From positions 310,001 through 374,000 of the forward strand of contig JADGNE010000006.1 of the NCBI GenBank assembly GCA_015234425.1: DNA of 64,000 bases, given 5' to 3'. Source of the stretch: Devosia sp. Lineage in GTDB: Bacteria > Pseudomonadota > Alphaproteobacteria > Rhizobiales > Devosiaceae. The position numbers and the translations under genes were made by a program. The notes beneath the pieces were generated by a model. It was not told the DNA's origin, made no database searches, and saw nothing but the letters and a program-made list of their open reading frames with translations. Below are positions 44,505 to 54,164 of the stretch, piece after piece. Numbering within the stretch: the first letter of the stretch is position 1; the number at the start of each line of letters is the position of its first letter.

Positions 44505-45332
44505 TTAGGCCGAGAATGTATTGGATTGGTGCGGCCGCTTGACCGCCAGAACCGACGCCTTGAGGCGTTGGGTATAAGGATGCTGCGGCGCGTCGAGCAC
44601 CTGCCGTGCGTCGCCGCTCTCGACAACGCGGCCGGTCTGCATGACGATGATGCGATCGCTTATGTAATAGGCCGTCGCCAGATCATGGGTGATGTAGATG
44701 ATGGTCACCCCCAGCTCGTCTCGCAGCGTCTTGAACAGATTGACGATCGACATGCGCAGGGAAGCATCGACCATGGAAACCGGCTCGTCAGCGACAATCA
44801 GCGCGGGTTTGGGGATCAGCGCCCTGGCGATTGCCACGCGCTGGATCTGGCCACCCGACAGCTCATGGGGAAACCGTCGCTCGATCTCGGCATAAGTGAG
44901 GCCGACATTGCGCAAAGCCTCGTCGGCGGCGGCCGCAGCCTCTGCATCACTGCGTGCTCCCGCAAAGCTGCGGGCGGTCTTGAGCAGATAGGCATCGACC
45001 CGCTTGAGCGGACTGAAGGCCTCGAATGGATTCTGGAAGATCGGCTGAACCGCGGCCATGAACGCAAGCCTGCCGCGGCGGTTGCGGGCGGTAGTGACGT
45101 CGCTTCCGCGCAGGCTGATGCGACCCTTGGTCGGTTCGGCCAGGTTGAGAATCATCTTTGCCAGCGTTGACTTGCCGCTGCCTGACTCCCCGACAATGGT
45201 AAAAATCTCGGGTTTGCCGTCGGGAATCGCGAAACTCACATCCTCGACGGCGTTGAAGTGGCGGCGCCCGAACAGGCCGCCCAGGGCGTAGCTGCGGGTG
45301 ACATTCTCGACGGAAAGAAGGGTGTCACTCAT
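44505..45332 (-). CDS. Peptide/oligosaccharide ABC importer ATPase (OppF-like)
   Basis: 275 aa. Walker [15 protein letters not shown] near residue 48, signature [15 protein letters not shown], Walker [15 protein letters not shown] and the H-loop [16 protein letters not shown]. It belongs to the OppF class but lacks the long C-terminal extension. Start overlaps the OppD stop (ATGA). Partner of the OppD gene at 45329 and of AbfA downstream. Confidence 0.91.
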   Translation of the reverse strand: MSDTLLSVENVTRSYALGGLFGRRHFNAVEDVSFAIPDGKPEIFTIVGESGSGKSTLAKMILNLAEPTKGRISLRGSDVTTARNRRGRLAFMAAVQPIFQNPFEAFSPLKRVDAYLLKTARSFAGARSDAEAAAAADEALRNVGLTYAEIERRFPHELSGGQIQRVAIARALIPKPALIVADEPVSMVDASLRMSIVNLFKTLRDELGVTIIYITHDLATAYYISDRIIVMQTGRVVESGDARQVLDAPQHPYTQRLKASVLAVKRPHQSNTFSA

Positions 45333-46348
45333 GCCGGCAGCACCTCGACATTATCGGGAACAGGCTGGACTTCAGGCGCCGCTGCAAAGCAGGCGACCCG
45401 GTGGCCGGGACCAAGCGTCGTCAACGCCGGCCGCTGCGTCCGGCACCGTTCCATCGCTATGGGGCAGCGGGGATGAAACCGGCACCCGGGAGGGGGCGCG
45501 GCAAGGCTCGGCGGAGAGCCGCCGAGGCCCTTGCGCGTCGTGGCATCGCCGATCTGTGGCAGGCTCTGGATCAGATGCTGGGTGTAGGGGTGGAGAGGCC
45601 GCGAGAAGATCTCCTCGGTGGGTGCCTCCTCGACCAGCCGCCCGGCGTACATGATCCCCAGTCGGTCGGCGATGTGGGCATGCACCGACATATCGTGGGT
45701 GACGAAGAGGATCGACGACCCCATTTCCTGCTGGATCTCGCGCATGAGCGCCAGGACCTCCTTCTGCACCACAACATCGAGCGCCGTGGTGGGCTCGTCG
45801 GCGATGATGAACTCGGGCCGGCATATCGTCGCCAGAGCGATGGCCACGCGCTGTCGCATGCCGCCCGAAAGCTCGTGCGGAAAGGCGTTCAACACGGACG
45901 GCTTGAGCAGGAGCCGCTCAAGGTGCCCCTCCACCAGCGCGAGGAACTCCGGCATGGGCTTGCCGACGTGCCGATAGGCAAAATCGGTGAAGGTATGGAT
46001 GACCCTGCGCACCGGGTTGAGGACGCTCATCGACCCCTGCATGACGTAGGAAATATTCTTCCAGCGCACCGCTTCGAGCCCCCTGCGATCAAGAGCGTGG
46101 ATATCGCGATCAAGGAAGCTGTATTTTACCGATCCTCCCACCACGTTGAGCGGCGGCCGGTTCGCAGCGGCGATGGTCTTGATGAACGAGGTCTTGCCCG
46201 AACTGGACTCCCCGGCCAGGCCGTAGATTTCGTTGCTGTTGATGTCGAGCGTGACATCGTCGACAGCGCGAACCTCGCGGGTAATGCCGAAGATCCCCAT
46301 CTGATAATAGGCGCGCAGGTTGCGCACCTGGAGGACAGGCGGTGCCAT
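45329..46348 (-). CDS. Peptide/oligosaccharide ABC importer ATPase (OppD-like)
   Basis: 339 aa from an ATG overlapping the upstream permease stop; a GTG codon just before it could also serve. Walker A is [13 protein letters not shown] (one Ser in place of the usual Gly), signature [15 protein letters not shown], Walker [14 protein letters not shown]. The C-terminal oligopeptide-type extension has [14 protein letters not shown], a cysteine cluster that binds an iron-sulfur centre in some OppD proteins. Confidence 0.91.
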   Translation of the reverse strand: MAPPVLQVRNLRAYYQMGIFGITREVRAVDDVTLDINSNEIYGLAGESSSGKTSFIKTIAAANRPPLNVVGGSVKYSFLDRDIHALDRRGLEAVRWKNISYVMQGSMSVLNPVRRVIHTFTDFAYRHVGKPMPEFLALVEGHLERLLLKPSVLNAFPHELSGGMRQRVAIALATICRPEFIIADEPTTALDVVVQKEVLALMREIQQEMGSSILFVTHDMSVHAHIADRLGIMYAGRLVEEAPTEEIFSRPLHPYTQHLIQSLPQIGDATTRKGLGGSPPSLAAPPPGCRFHPRCPIAMERCRTQRPALTTLGPGHRVACFAAAPEVQPVPDNVEVLPA

Positions 46349-47220
46349 CACGCAGATCCTCCACCCATTCGCGCAATGCGGCTGCGTGGATCGATGTAGT
46401 CATTAAGCGATACCGCCAGCAGGAACAGGCCGATGAAGGTCAGCATGATGAAGACCGTCGGGATGGTATACCACCACCATACCCCCGAGATCAGCGCCGA
46501 GTGCTGATTGGCCCAGAACAGCATGGTGCCCACGGTGGGCGTATCGATATTGGTGAAGCCCAGCACCGACAATGTCACCTCAAGGCCGATCGACCAGTTG
46601 ATATTGTTGAGCGCGGTCGAGAACACGATCGGCAGCACGAAAGGCAGGTGTTGCTTGACCATGATCTCGGGCCCGTTCATCCCCGAGAACATCGCTGTGC
46701 GGGTGAATTCCCGGGTCTTGAGGCTCATCATGACCGACCGGATCAACCGTGCGTCATAGGCCCAGCCGAGACTGGCCATGGCCAGCGCCAGCAGAGCCCA
46801 GTTCATGTGGTCGCGCAGCACGAAGTAAAAGAGCACAAGGATCGGAAACAGCGGGATGACGATAAATGTGTCGTTGAGCGCCATCAGCACGCGATCGGTT
46901 CGACCCCCGACATAGCCGGCGAGTAGTCCCACGGTCAGCGAGAACACCCGGGAAAGGACCGCGACGGTAATCCCGAACAACAGCGTGTTGCGCAGTGCGA
47001 AGGTCAGCAGCCAGAAGGCATCCTGGCCACGCGAAGTTGTGCCAAACGGATATTGCCATAATGGCGGCATATCGAGCGGCACAAGATAGGTATCGAGCGG
47101 ATCATAGGGCGAGAAGAACGACATCCCTGCCAGGATCACGATCACCAGGGTCAGCGTGGCGCCGATCGAAAACTGCAAATTGTACCGCAGCAGGTCGCGA
47201 AGTGTGGTCAAGAAGCTCAT
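46348..47220 (-). CDS. ABC importer permease (OppC/DppC-like)
   Basis: 290 aa inner-membrane permease. First segment [20 protein letters not shown] is followed by [16 protein letters not shown] (OppC form). The EAA region is [26 protein letters not shown] and the end [17 protein letters not shown] is the usual OppC terminus. Overlaps both the OppB gene and the OppD gene by about 4 bp. Confidence 0.9.
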   Translation of the reverse strand: MSFLTTLRDLLRYNLQFSIGATLTLVIVILAGMSFFSPYDPLDTYLVPLDMPPLWQYPFGTTSRGQDAFWLLTFALRNTLLFGITVAVLSRVFSLTVGLLAGYVGGRTDRVLMALNDTFIVIPLFPILVLFYFVLRDHMNWALLALAMASLGWAYDARLIRSVMMSLKTREFTRTAMFSGMNGPEIMVKQHLPFVLPIVFSTALNNINWSIGLEVTLSVLGFTNIDTPTVGTMLFWANQHSALISGVWWWYTIPTVFIMLTFIGLFLLAVSLNDYIDPRSRIARMGGGSA

Positions 47221-48221
47221 GACAGCTGCATCCGTGGGTCGAACAGCGGATAAAGAATGTCGATCAGGAACACTGCCCCAGCCACGGCGATGATCGATAT
47301 CGCGGTGACGCCAAGGACGAGGCTGTAGTCCGCAGAATAGACGGCCCCAACCAGCAGCCGACCAAGGCCGGGATAGCCAAAGACCTGCTCGACGATGATT
47401 GCGCCGGTGAAAATACCGCCCAGCGACATGGCGAGGCCCGTCACCTGCGGCACCAGCGCATTGCGCATGACATAGGAGACCAGAATGCGCCGCCGCGAGA
47501 CTCCGGCAAGCTCGGCATAGGCCACATAATCCTCGGTGACGATGTTCGAAACCAGCGCGCGCATCCCCAGGAACCAGCCGCCGACGCCGACCAGGATGAT
47601 CGACAGTGCGGGAAGGATCGCGTGCCGGAAAACGCCGCTGAGATACTCAAAGGTCAAACCCGGCGCCACGTTCTGCCCTGCCCCACCACTGATCGGCAGG
47701 ATCGGCCAGAGAAATCCGAATAGCAGGAGCAGGATGAAGGCGATGATGTAGTAAGGGACCGGATGGAACGCCATGGCCACCACGCCCAGCGCACCCAGGG
47801 CGCGGTTATCGCGGTAGTAGCCGGACAGCCCGCCCAGCAGATTTCCGAGCGTCCAGGAAATCAGCGTGCAGCTGACCAGAAGCCCGATCGTCCAGGGAAG
47901 AGCCCGACCGATTAACACCGATACCGGGGTTGGAAACGCCGACAGCGACGGTCCGAAATCGAGGACCAGCATGCGCCGCCAGTAGTTCAGGTACTGCTCG
48001 AAGAGGTTGCCCTCGACGCCGTAGAGTTCGCGCAGCGCCGCGCGCATCATCTCGACGGCCTCGGGGCTGGTATCCCCGAAGGCTGTCATTGAAGCGATCA
48101 TCTGTTCGACCGGATCGATGGGCGTCAGATGCGTGATCAGAAAGGTAAGCGAAATACCCACGAAAACGACCAGTACGAACAGGCCGAAACGTTTGACGAC
48201 GTAAATACCATAGTTCCGCAC
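47217..48221 (-). CDS. ABC importer permease (OppB/DppB-like)
   Basis: 334 aa from a GTG start at 48219-48221 with GGAG about 9 nt upstream. DppB features: VKRFGLFVLVVFVGISLTFL, the long periplasmic region with DPVEQMI and the EAA loop YVAYAELAGVSRRRILVSYVMRNALVP, ending [12 protein letters not shown]. It is 22 bp from the binding-protein stop, with no hairpin between them, unlike the other importer operons. Confidence 0.9.
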   Translation of the reverse strand: MRNYGIYVVKRFGLFVLVVFVGISLTFLITHLTPIDPVEQMIASMTAFGDTSPEAVEMMRAALRELYGVEGNLFEQYLNYWRRMLVLDFGPSLSAFPTPVSVLIGRALPWTIGLLVSCTLISWTLGNLLGGLSGYYRDNRALGALGVVAMAFHPVPYYIIAFILLLLFGFLWPILPISGGAGQNVAPGLTFEYLSGVFRHAILPALSIILVGVGGWFLGMRALVSNIVTEDYVAYAELAGVSRRRILVSYVMRNALVPQVTGLAMSLGGIFTGAIIVEQVFGYPGLGRLLVGAVYSADYSLVLGVTAISIIAVAGAVFLIDILYPLFDPRMQLS

Positions 48222-48243
48222 TGGCCGGCTCCGTGGGTATCGA

Positions 48244-50124
48244 TTACTCAGCGGCTTGCAAGCGCACCATCATGTACCGGGAGTTCGCCCAGTTCGGCAC
48301 AGGATTGGTGTAGGGATCTTCCGCCGTCGGATAGCCGGTCCAGTAGGTGTCGTCCGTCATCGTGAAGACGTTGTAGGACATCAACGGGATAATCGGCATT
48401 TCCTCGACGGCGAGCTTGACGAATTCCTTGCCCAGCTCGACCCCCTGCGGATCATCGAACGAAATCGCACGGATCTGCTCGATGATTTTGTCGAGGTCCG
48501 GGTTCGACCAACGCGACCAGTTGCGCGGGGTCTGGACCTCGCCGGCCGGTTTGACGAACTGCGAGTGCCAGCTATCGAGGAAGAAGCTGAGGTCGGGATG
48601 ACCGCCCCAGGTCTCGACGCTCCAGGATATCGCTGTCTCGAAGTCACCACCGTTCCGGCGGGTCAGGAACGCTGCCTGCGCAGAGTCGGTCGTCGCGTCG
48701 ATCCCGAAGCGCCGCCATTGTTCGGCGATCATCGACCCCGCGCGGGTCATCACCGGACGGGCCTCGCCCTCGACCATCACACTGATCGAGAACCGCTGAC
48801 CGTCGGGCATGTACCAGTCATTGCCCTGGCGGGTATAACCGGCTCGCTCGAGCAGTTCTGCTGCCGCCTGCTGGTCCTGCTTCCACCAGCCAGTGCCGAA
48901 GGCCGCGGTGATGGCATCGGGCTCGCTGGGGATCTGGTCACCGACCGAAGGGCGCAGCATCTCGGCGATCTGCGTGCCGATCGTGGCATCATAGGGCTTA
49001 ATTGTTTGCTTGCCGGTGTCCAGCTCGAAGGCGTTCAGCCATTCCAGCATTGGCTTGTGATAATACTCAGGGGCTGTGCCAGTGGGTGGCACGGCAATGG
49101 CCGACAGGGTCGCAGCGCCACGATAGGACGCCATCGAGATCGCTTTGATATCGAGAGCCAGAGCGAGAGCCCAGCGGACGTCGCGATCCTGGAACTTGGT
49201 GTTCTGGTGATTGAAAATCACCTGCGGCAGTGTCGGGTCGGGGTGGCCATACGGGAAGCCCGGGAACCAGCCCTTAGATGTCGGCGAGTCCTTGACCAGC
49301 GAGAACACACCCTCGGGCGAAGTGTCGTGAATGACGTCTAGGTCGTGATTGAGCTGGGCAATCACGCGCTTATCCGGCGGCCCCGGATCAAGATAGGTGA
49401 CATATTTCGGCCCCGGCTCGCCAAAACGGGCGAGTGTGGTGCGCTCCCAGTCTTCCCGTTTCTGCCAGGTGAACCACTGTCCGTTGGGGTCATAGCTGTG
49501 CAGCGTATATGCGCCCAGGGAAACCGGTGGATTGAAATCGAAGGTCAGGGGATCCTTACCCTCGAAGATGTGCTTGGGCATGATCCACGCAGCATTCCAG
49601 CGCACAGTGAACAGCGAGTGGAAGCGCGAGTTCGGCGCCTTGAGCTTGTAGATGACGGTGTATTTGTCGGGCGCCTCGATGCTCTCGACGTTGAGCTGAT
49701 GTTGGGCGCTGCGCACGAGGCCATTGGTCGCCAGATGCGTATCAGTGGTGAAGACGACGTCGTCCGACGTGAACTCGACACCGTCGCTCCAGAAGATGCC
49801 CGGCCGCAGTTTGACCGTCATTTCCGTGAAATCGTCATTGTAGATCGGCGGCTCGGAAGCCAACGAATTGTCCCACACGCCGTCAAGGCCGTGATCGGGA
49901 TCGATGTACCAGAACGTGTCCATCGCCAACTGGTGCAGGCCGGTGGACTGGCCACCCGCATTGGTGGCCCAGATATTGAACCAACCGGCATTCTTGATCG
50001 TCCCCTCCGGGTTTTCGACGATCAGGGTCTCATTGCGGGGAATGGCCGACGCACTCTGCGCCAAGACGGGGCCAGTGTAGAGCAAGGCGAATGCAAGGCA
50101 GACTAGACTACGTAGAATACGCAT
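48244..50124 (-). CDS. ABC importer substrate-binding protein (SBP_bac_5), arabinoside operon
   Basis: 626 aa, longer than typical DppA (about 530), as seen for binding proteins of large ligands. Signal peptide MRILRSLVCLAFALLYTGPV ends LAQSASA. Class-5 motifs include YNDDFTEMTVKLRPGIFWSDG and ALALDIKAISMASY. ATG at 50122-50124 has GGAGGAGAG 5 nt upstream. The gene is divergent from the FadR-type regulator and heads the operon that ends with abfA, so the ligand is probably an arabinose-containing oligosaccharide rather than a peptide. Confidence 0.88.
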   Translation of the reverse strand: MRILRSLVCLAFALLYTGPVLAQSASAIPRNETLIVENPEGTIKNAGWFNIWATNAGGQSTGLHQLAMDTFWYIDPDHGLDGVWDNSLASEPPIYNDDFTEMTVKLRPGIFWSDGVEFTSDDVVFTTDTHLATNGLVRSAQHQLNVESIEAPDKYTVIYKLKAPNSRFHSLFTVRWNAAWIMPKHIFEGKDPLTFDFNPPVSLGAYTLHSYDPNGQWFTWQKREDWERTTLARFGEPGPKYVTYLDPGPPDKRVIAQLNHDLDVIHDTSPEGVFSLVKDSPTSKGWFPGFPYGHPDPTLPQVIFNHQNTKFQDRDVRWALALALDIKAISMASYRGAATLSAIAVPPTGTAPEYYHKPMLEWLNAFELDTGKQTIKPYDATIGTQIAEMLRPSVGDQIPSEPDAITAAFGTGWWKQDQQAAAELLERAGYTRQGNDWYMPDGQRFSISVMVEGEARPVMTRAGSMIAEQWRRFGIDATTDSAQAAFLTRRNGGDFETAISWSVETWGGHPDLSFFLDSWHSQFVKPAGEVQTPRNWSRWSNPDLDKIIEQIRAISFDDPQGVELGKEFVKLAVEEMPIIPLMSYNVFTMTDDTYWTGYPTAEDPYTNPVPNWANSRYMMVRLQAAE

Positions 50125-50190
50125 ATCTCTCTCCTCCGTTGGTGCTGCTTTGTCGCGCACCGCTATTCTTTTGCCAGAGTACTGTACCGC

Positions 50191-50210
50191 TTCTAGATAC
50201 GATGTAAAGA
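50191..50210. promoter_or_regulatory. Candidate operator for the FadR-type regulator
   Basis: The 20 bases here match those at 54038-54057 at 18 positions (core TTCTAGAT and ATGTAAAGA). It lies in the 110-bp divergent gap between the arabinoside importer and the regulator gene at 50235. A shared 20-mer in two regulatory gaps and nowhere else that I noticed suggests a transcription-factor site. Confidence 0.6.
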
Positions 50211-50234
50211 TGCGGTTCTCTCAGCCAGGTCACA

Positions 50235-50996
50235 ATGAAGAACACCCCTTCTCTAATCGATTTGACGACCCCATTTGACGTGGCCTCACCGCTCCCCACG
50301 GGGGTGGCGCGCGAAACCGTGGACACTCTGGGACGATGGATTGCCAACGACCGCTTTCCCCCCGGCGGCATCATTCCCACCGAGCCGCAGCTCGTCGAAA
50401 CCCTCGGCGTGAGCCGGACAACCTTGCGCGATGCGATCAAAGTCCTCTCCGGCAAGGGATTGCTCCGCACGGCACGGCGCTATGGCACGCGCGTAACGCC
50501 GGTCGATGAGTGGAACCTGCTCGACGGGGATGTCGTCGCCTGGCACCAGGCCGACCATCCGCGGATGCGGCGCATCTTTGCCGAGACGACGGAGGTCCGG
50601 ACAATCCTCGAGCCCGCTGCGGCTGAGCTTGCCGCCCATCGCGCGACCGAGGCGCAGCGCGCTGTCATCCTCGATGCAGCGCGGACCATGCACCCGGAAA
50701 CCGGGGATGTCGCCGCCCTTTTCCGCGCCGACTGCGCCTTCCACGTGACCATCCTGGAGGCCACGCAAAATCAGGTCATGCATCAGATGCGCCAGCTGAT
50801 CCTGACGACGCTTCGGGTCTCCTACGAATACGGCGTCATGCGCCCGGCCCATGATCCGGTGTCGCGTGCCGGACACCTGAAGGTGGCGGAAGCAATCGCC
50901 GGCCGCGATGGCCTGGCAGCGCGCGCTGCGATGTCGGCCATGCTCAGCCGCAACGCTCGCATGGCGGCCTCCTATTGGAACGAAGCGGCAGGATGA
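50235..50996 (+). CDS. FadR-type GntR-family regulator (FCD domain)
   Basis: 253 aa. N-terminal winged helix (about residues 25-90): TVDTLGRWIANDRFPPGGII, TEPQLVETLGVSRTTLRDAI and LSGKGLLRTARRYGTRV. FCD domain (about 105-240): TTEVRTILEPAAAELAA, FRADCAFHVTILEATQN and HLKVAEAI, which provide the Asp/His residues that bind a metal and small acid ligand. Divergent from the arabinoside importer and probably also controls the hydroxyacid-oxidase gene, because both carry the same candidate site. The effector is likely a sugar acid or sugar. Confidence 0.88.
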   Translation: MKNTPSLIDLTTPFDVASPLPTGVARETVDTLGRWIANDRFPPGGIIPTEPQLVETLGVSRTTLRDAIKVLSGKGLLRTARRYGTRVTPVDEWNLLDGDVVAWHQADHPRMRRIFAETTEVRTILEPAAAELAAHRATEAQRAVILDAARTMHPETGDVAALFRADCAFHVTILEATQNQVMHQMRQLILTTLRVSYEYGVMRPAHDPVSRAGHLKVAEAIAGRDGLAARAAMSAMLSRNARMAASYWNEAAG

Positions 50997-51096
50997 CGAG
51001 GGCCTGATGTGCAATAGGTCGAGCAGCAATGGAGAGTGCCGGGGACCGCCGCCGCTCAGCACGCTGTGGCTCGACCTCTCCGGGTGGAAAGCGGCT

Positions 51097-51954
51097 TCAA
51101 ACGAAGCCGTAGAGCCGCGCTGGATTATCCACGAGGATACGCTGCCGCATCGTGGGATCAGGCGCCCACCCGGCAATCAGATCCACCAGTTCGCCATCAT
51201 CGGGCATATGGCCGGTCAGGTTGGGGTGGGGCCAGTCAGTCCCCCAGACGCAGCGATCGGGCGCATGGGCGGCGATCCGCGCAGCCAGAGGCGTCGCGTC
51301 AAGAAATGGATAATTGGTGAGCGAGGCCTTGTACTGGCTGAGCTTGACCCAGGTGCGACCGCGGTCGAGAGCGGCGCACAGGGCATCGATATGGTCGGCT
51401 TCGGCGGCCTGATCCGCTGTCAGATGCGCCAGGTGATCCAGAACCACCTCTACCCCACTCGCCTCGAGAACCGGCAGCAATGCGGGCCATACATCCGGCC
51501 TGACATAGAGCTGGATGTGCATGCCAAGATCGGCGAGCACGCCTCCAAGCACCTTCAACTGGTCAAGGAACAGAGGGTCGCTGCCACCGCGCATGAGCCG
51601 CACCCCACGTGCGCCTTGCACACGGAGCTGGGCGAGCTCGGCCTTGCCCGTCTCCGGCGCGACCGCAACAACGGCGCGAGCCCGGTCGAGACCGATCTCT
51701 GCTACGGCGTCGAGAGTGCAGCGATTGTCTCGCCCATAGACGCTCGGCTGCACGATCACCGCCCGTTCAATCCCGACCGTCGCCAGCATATCGAGATATT
51801 GCGAAACCGTCGCTGGAGGCGGCGAGTAGGCTCGCTCCGTATCAAACGGATAGGCATCTGCCGGCCCGAAGATATGCGCATGGCAGTCACATGCCAGCTT
51901 CGGCAGGACAAGGCCGGGCCTGGAAGTCCTATCACGCTGCACGAGATAGGCCAC
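51097..51954 (-). CDS. LigI-like amidohydrolase/lactonase (COG3618)
   Basis: 285 aa from GTG at 51952-51954 with GGGGAGG about 5 nt before. Metal- and substrate-binding motifs: LPKLACDCHAHIFGP at residues 17-31, VLDHLAHLTADQ near 170, WVKLSQYKAS near 203 and CVWGTDWPHPN near 233. The family includes 2-pyrone-4,6-dicarboxylate hydrolase and D-galactarolactone isomerase. Lactone hydrolysis or isomerisation is therefore expected. Divergent from rraA-like gene at 52078. Given its neighbours, a sugar-acid lactone is more likely here than an aromatic-derived one. Confidence 0.82.
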   Translation of the reverse strand: MAYLVQRDRTSRPGLVLPKLACDCHAHIFGPADAYPFDTERAYSPPPATVSQYLDMLATVGIERAVIVQPSVYGRDNRCTLDAVAEIGLDRARAVVAVAPETGKAELAQLRVQGARGVRLMRGGSDPLFLDQLKVLGGVLADLGMHIQLYVRPDVWPALLPVLEASGVEVVLDHLAHLTADQAAEADHIDALCAALDRGRTWVKLSQYKASLTNYPFLDATPLAARIAAHAPDRCVWGTDWPHPNLTGHMPDDGELVDLIAGWAPDPTMRQRILVDNPARLYGFV

Positions 51955-52077
51955 ATTGCCTCCCCAACGACCGCGCCACGACGCCGATCATCCACGCCAT
52001 TGAAGATCGTGTCCAGTTGGGCCTGCCCCTGACCGCCACCACGACCCGTCGCTATTCCCTTCACAAGGAGCCAGTTA

Positions 52078-52773
52078 ATGTCCGATTATCCGTTCTCCGC
52101 CGCTGATCTCGACGCCCTGAGGGCCTGGGATACGCCCACCATATGCAACGGGCTGGAGCTGATCGTCCCCGAGCGGCGGGCCATCGGCTTCACCGTCGAA
52201 CAGATGGTAGCAGCCGATCGGACGCTGGCGCCCATTGTCGGCCTGGCACGCACCGGACTGATCCGGTCCAAGGAACCACCGCGCGGCCCCATCCCTTCCC
52301 GCCAGGAATGGTACGACTATGTCGAGGCAGGAGACCTGCCGACAATCGCCCTGCTCCAGGATATCGACGACAAGCCGGGCTATGGCGCCTTCTGGGGCGA
52401 AGTTCAGACCACGGTTCACAAGGGCCTCGGCGTATTGGGCTGCGTCACCAACGGATCCTATCGCGATTGCGACATGCTGGCGCCGGGGTTCCAGATCATC
52501 GGCGGGCGCGTTGTTCCCAGCCATGCCCATGTGCACATGGTCGCCATGGGCGGCGATGTGAATGTGTTCGGCATGCTGGCCGGGCACGATGGTGTCATCC
52601 ACGCCGACTACCATGGCGCGGTCGTCATTCCCGCAGAGGCAGTCAGACGACTGCCCGACGCCATCGATCTGGTCACACGACGCGAGAAGATCATCCTCGA
52701 TATGGCGCGGGCACCCGGGTTTACCAGTGCCCATATGCGCGAGGCCTTGTCCCGCGTGCAGGACATCCACTGA
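52078..52773 (+). CDS. RraA/HMG-aldolase-family protein
   Basis: 231 aa. The fold is that of RraA and of class II HMG/CHA aldolases: DTPTICNGLELIVP near residue 18, GYGAFWGEVQTTVHKGLGVL then the GCVTNGSYRDCD loop (Arg-Asp pair that binds the oxo-acid and metal in the aldolases) near residue 123-134, and GDVNVFGMLAGHDGVIHADY. AAGGAG 8 nt before ATG. It may cleave a 4-hydroxy-2-oxo acid. Divergent from the lactonase and convergent with the hydroxyacid oxidase. Confidence 0.82.
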   Translation: MSDYPFSAADLDALRAWDTPTICNGLELIVPERRAIGFTVEQMVAADRTLAPIVGLARTGLIRSKEPPRGPIPSRQEWYDYVEAGDLPTIALLQDIDDKPGYGAFWGEVQTTVHKGLGVLGCVTNGSYRDCDMLAPGFQIIGGRVVPSHAHVHMVAMGGDVNVFGMLAGHDGVIHADYHGAVVIPAEAVRRLPDAIDLVTRREKIILDMARAPGFTSAHMREALSRVQDIH

Positions 52774-52788
52774 TCGGCGCCAGTCGGC

Positions 52789-53952
52789 TCAGCCCCGGCC
52801 GCGCGTCTCGACAATGTTCGACGGGCCGGCGCAATCGACGTCGGCCCAGCCCATCTGCCCCATAAGCAGGCCGAGCTCCTGCCGGTAGATATCGAGAACT
52901 TTTCGGACGCCCGTTTCGCCCGCCGCGGCGGCGGCAAACATGACCGGCCTGCCGATGAATGCCGCCTTCGCGCCGAGGCAAAGCGCCTTCGCGACATCAC
53001 TGCCCCGTCGAAAGCCGCTGTCGATCAGCAGTTCGGCCTTGTGACCGACCGCGTCAGCAATCCGCGGCAGCACATCGATCGGCGCCGGTGCAGCATCGAG
53101 TTGCCGCCCGCCATGGTTGGAAATCAGCATTCCGTCCGCACCGAGGTCGACACACATCTGGGCGTCCTCGTGGTGGAGAATGCCCTTGACCACAAGCGGC
53201 CCCGCCCACGCCTTGCGCACCAGCCGCAGCACGTCCCACGTCTGGCCCGGTGCCGGCGTCTGCGATCCATAAAGGTCGGCGACCGCATTGGCGTCCGCGC
53301 CCGGCGCGGCATAGGGCGCCCAGTTCTCCATCATCGGAATGCCCCGCGCTCTGAGATAACGCCAGGTCCAGCCCGGGCGGCTCAAGCCCTGCATGATCAC
53401 ACCCGGCGTCATCTTCATGGGTCGGCGGAAGCCATTGCGGATATTGCGCTCGCGCTTGCCGATCACCGGCGTATCCACTGTGAGGACCAGCACCGGAACG
53501 TTGAGGCGGGTGGCGCGCTTAACCAGATCGAGGGTGATCTCCGGATTGCGCGTGCCATAGACCTGAAACCAGGTGTTCTCAGGCGCTTCCGCAACAGCCG
53601 CCTCGATGGAACTGCAGCTGGCGCTCGACATAACATAGGGCACATTGAGAGCTGCCGCCGCTCGAGCGATCATCAGATCTGCCCCCGGCCGGAAAAAACC
53701 GGCGATCGACATCGGCGAAACCCCGAACGGGGAGGCATAGCTGCGCCCGAAAAGGCGCGTCGTCTGAGTCCGCTTTTCGACATCCACGAGATAGCGCGGC
53801 ACCAGCTGATAGCCCTCGAACGCCCGTCGGTTGCGGTCCAACCCGCCCTCGCCGTCCACGCCACCATCGATGAAATCATACGCAATTCTCGGCAGATATC
53901 TGCGCGCAAGAGCCGCGATATCGTCCGTATTGACGGCGCTCTCTACCCTCAT
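52789..53952 (-). CDS. FMN-dependent alpha-hydroxy-acid oxidase/dehydrogenase (LldD family)
   Basis: 387 aa from ATG 53950-53952. That start (MRVESAVNTDDIAALARRYL) aligns with how family members begin; ATG 53986-53988 or GTG 54016-54018 would add 12 or 22 residues. Motifs: YDFIDGGVDGEGG, FGVSPMSIAGFFRPGAD, the SSASCSSIE stretch near 105, LVVKGILHHEDAQ with the catalytic Lys, and LISNHGGRQLD with His near residue 270 (SNHGGRQLD is the FMN/His signature). Oxidises L-lactate-like, mandelate-like or sugar-derived hydroxy acids. A candidate FadR operator lies upstream at 54038-54057. Confidence 0.87.
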   Translation of the reverse strand: MRVESAVNTDDIAALARRYLPRIAYDFIDGGVDGEGGLDRNRRAFEGYQLVPRYLVDVEKRTQTTRLFGRSYASPFGVSPMSIAGFFRPGADLMIARAAAALNVPYVMSSASCSSIEAAVAEAPENTWFQVYGTRNPEITLDLVKRATRLNVPVLVLTVDTPVIGKRERNIRNGFRRPMKMTPGVIMQGLSRPGWTWRYLRARGIPMMENWAPYAAPGADANAVADLYGSQTPAPGQTWDVLRLVRKAWAGPLVVKGILHHEDAQMCVDLGADGMLISNHGGRQLDAAPAPIDVLPRIADAVGHKAELLIDSGFRRGSDVAKALCLGAKAAFIGRPVMFAAAAAGETGVRKVLDIYRQELGLLMGQMGWADVDCAGPSNIVETRGRG

Positions 53953-54037
53953 CTTACCCAAGCGACCCTCTGCAGGAGAAATCGTCATGACCCGCGGCGC
54001 GCGTTGCCCCCGCGCCACTCGACGAACTCTCGCTGCA

Positions 54038-54057
54038 TTCTAGATCACATGTAAAGA
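54038..54057. promoter_or_regulatory. Candidate FadR-type operator before the hydroxyacid oxidase gene
   Basis: Second copy of the 20-bp site of 50191-50210, 18 of 20 identical. It lies 85 bp upstream of the chosen ATG of the FMN oxidase, placed so that it could overlap its promoter. It implies the regulator at 50235 controls this gene as well as the arabinoside operon. Confidence 0.6.
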
Positions 54058-54164
54058 GGGAATCTGTCGCTTGGCCGGCCAGCGTTCAAGCGCTAGCCTT
54101 GCCATCACGCCCACGGCCACTCCCGCGAGACACCAACACCGGCATCCTGCCCGACTCGGACAAT

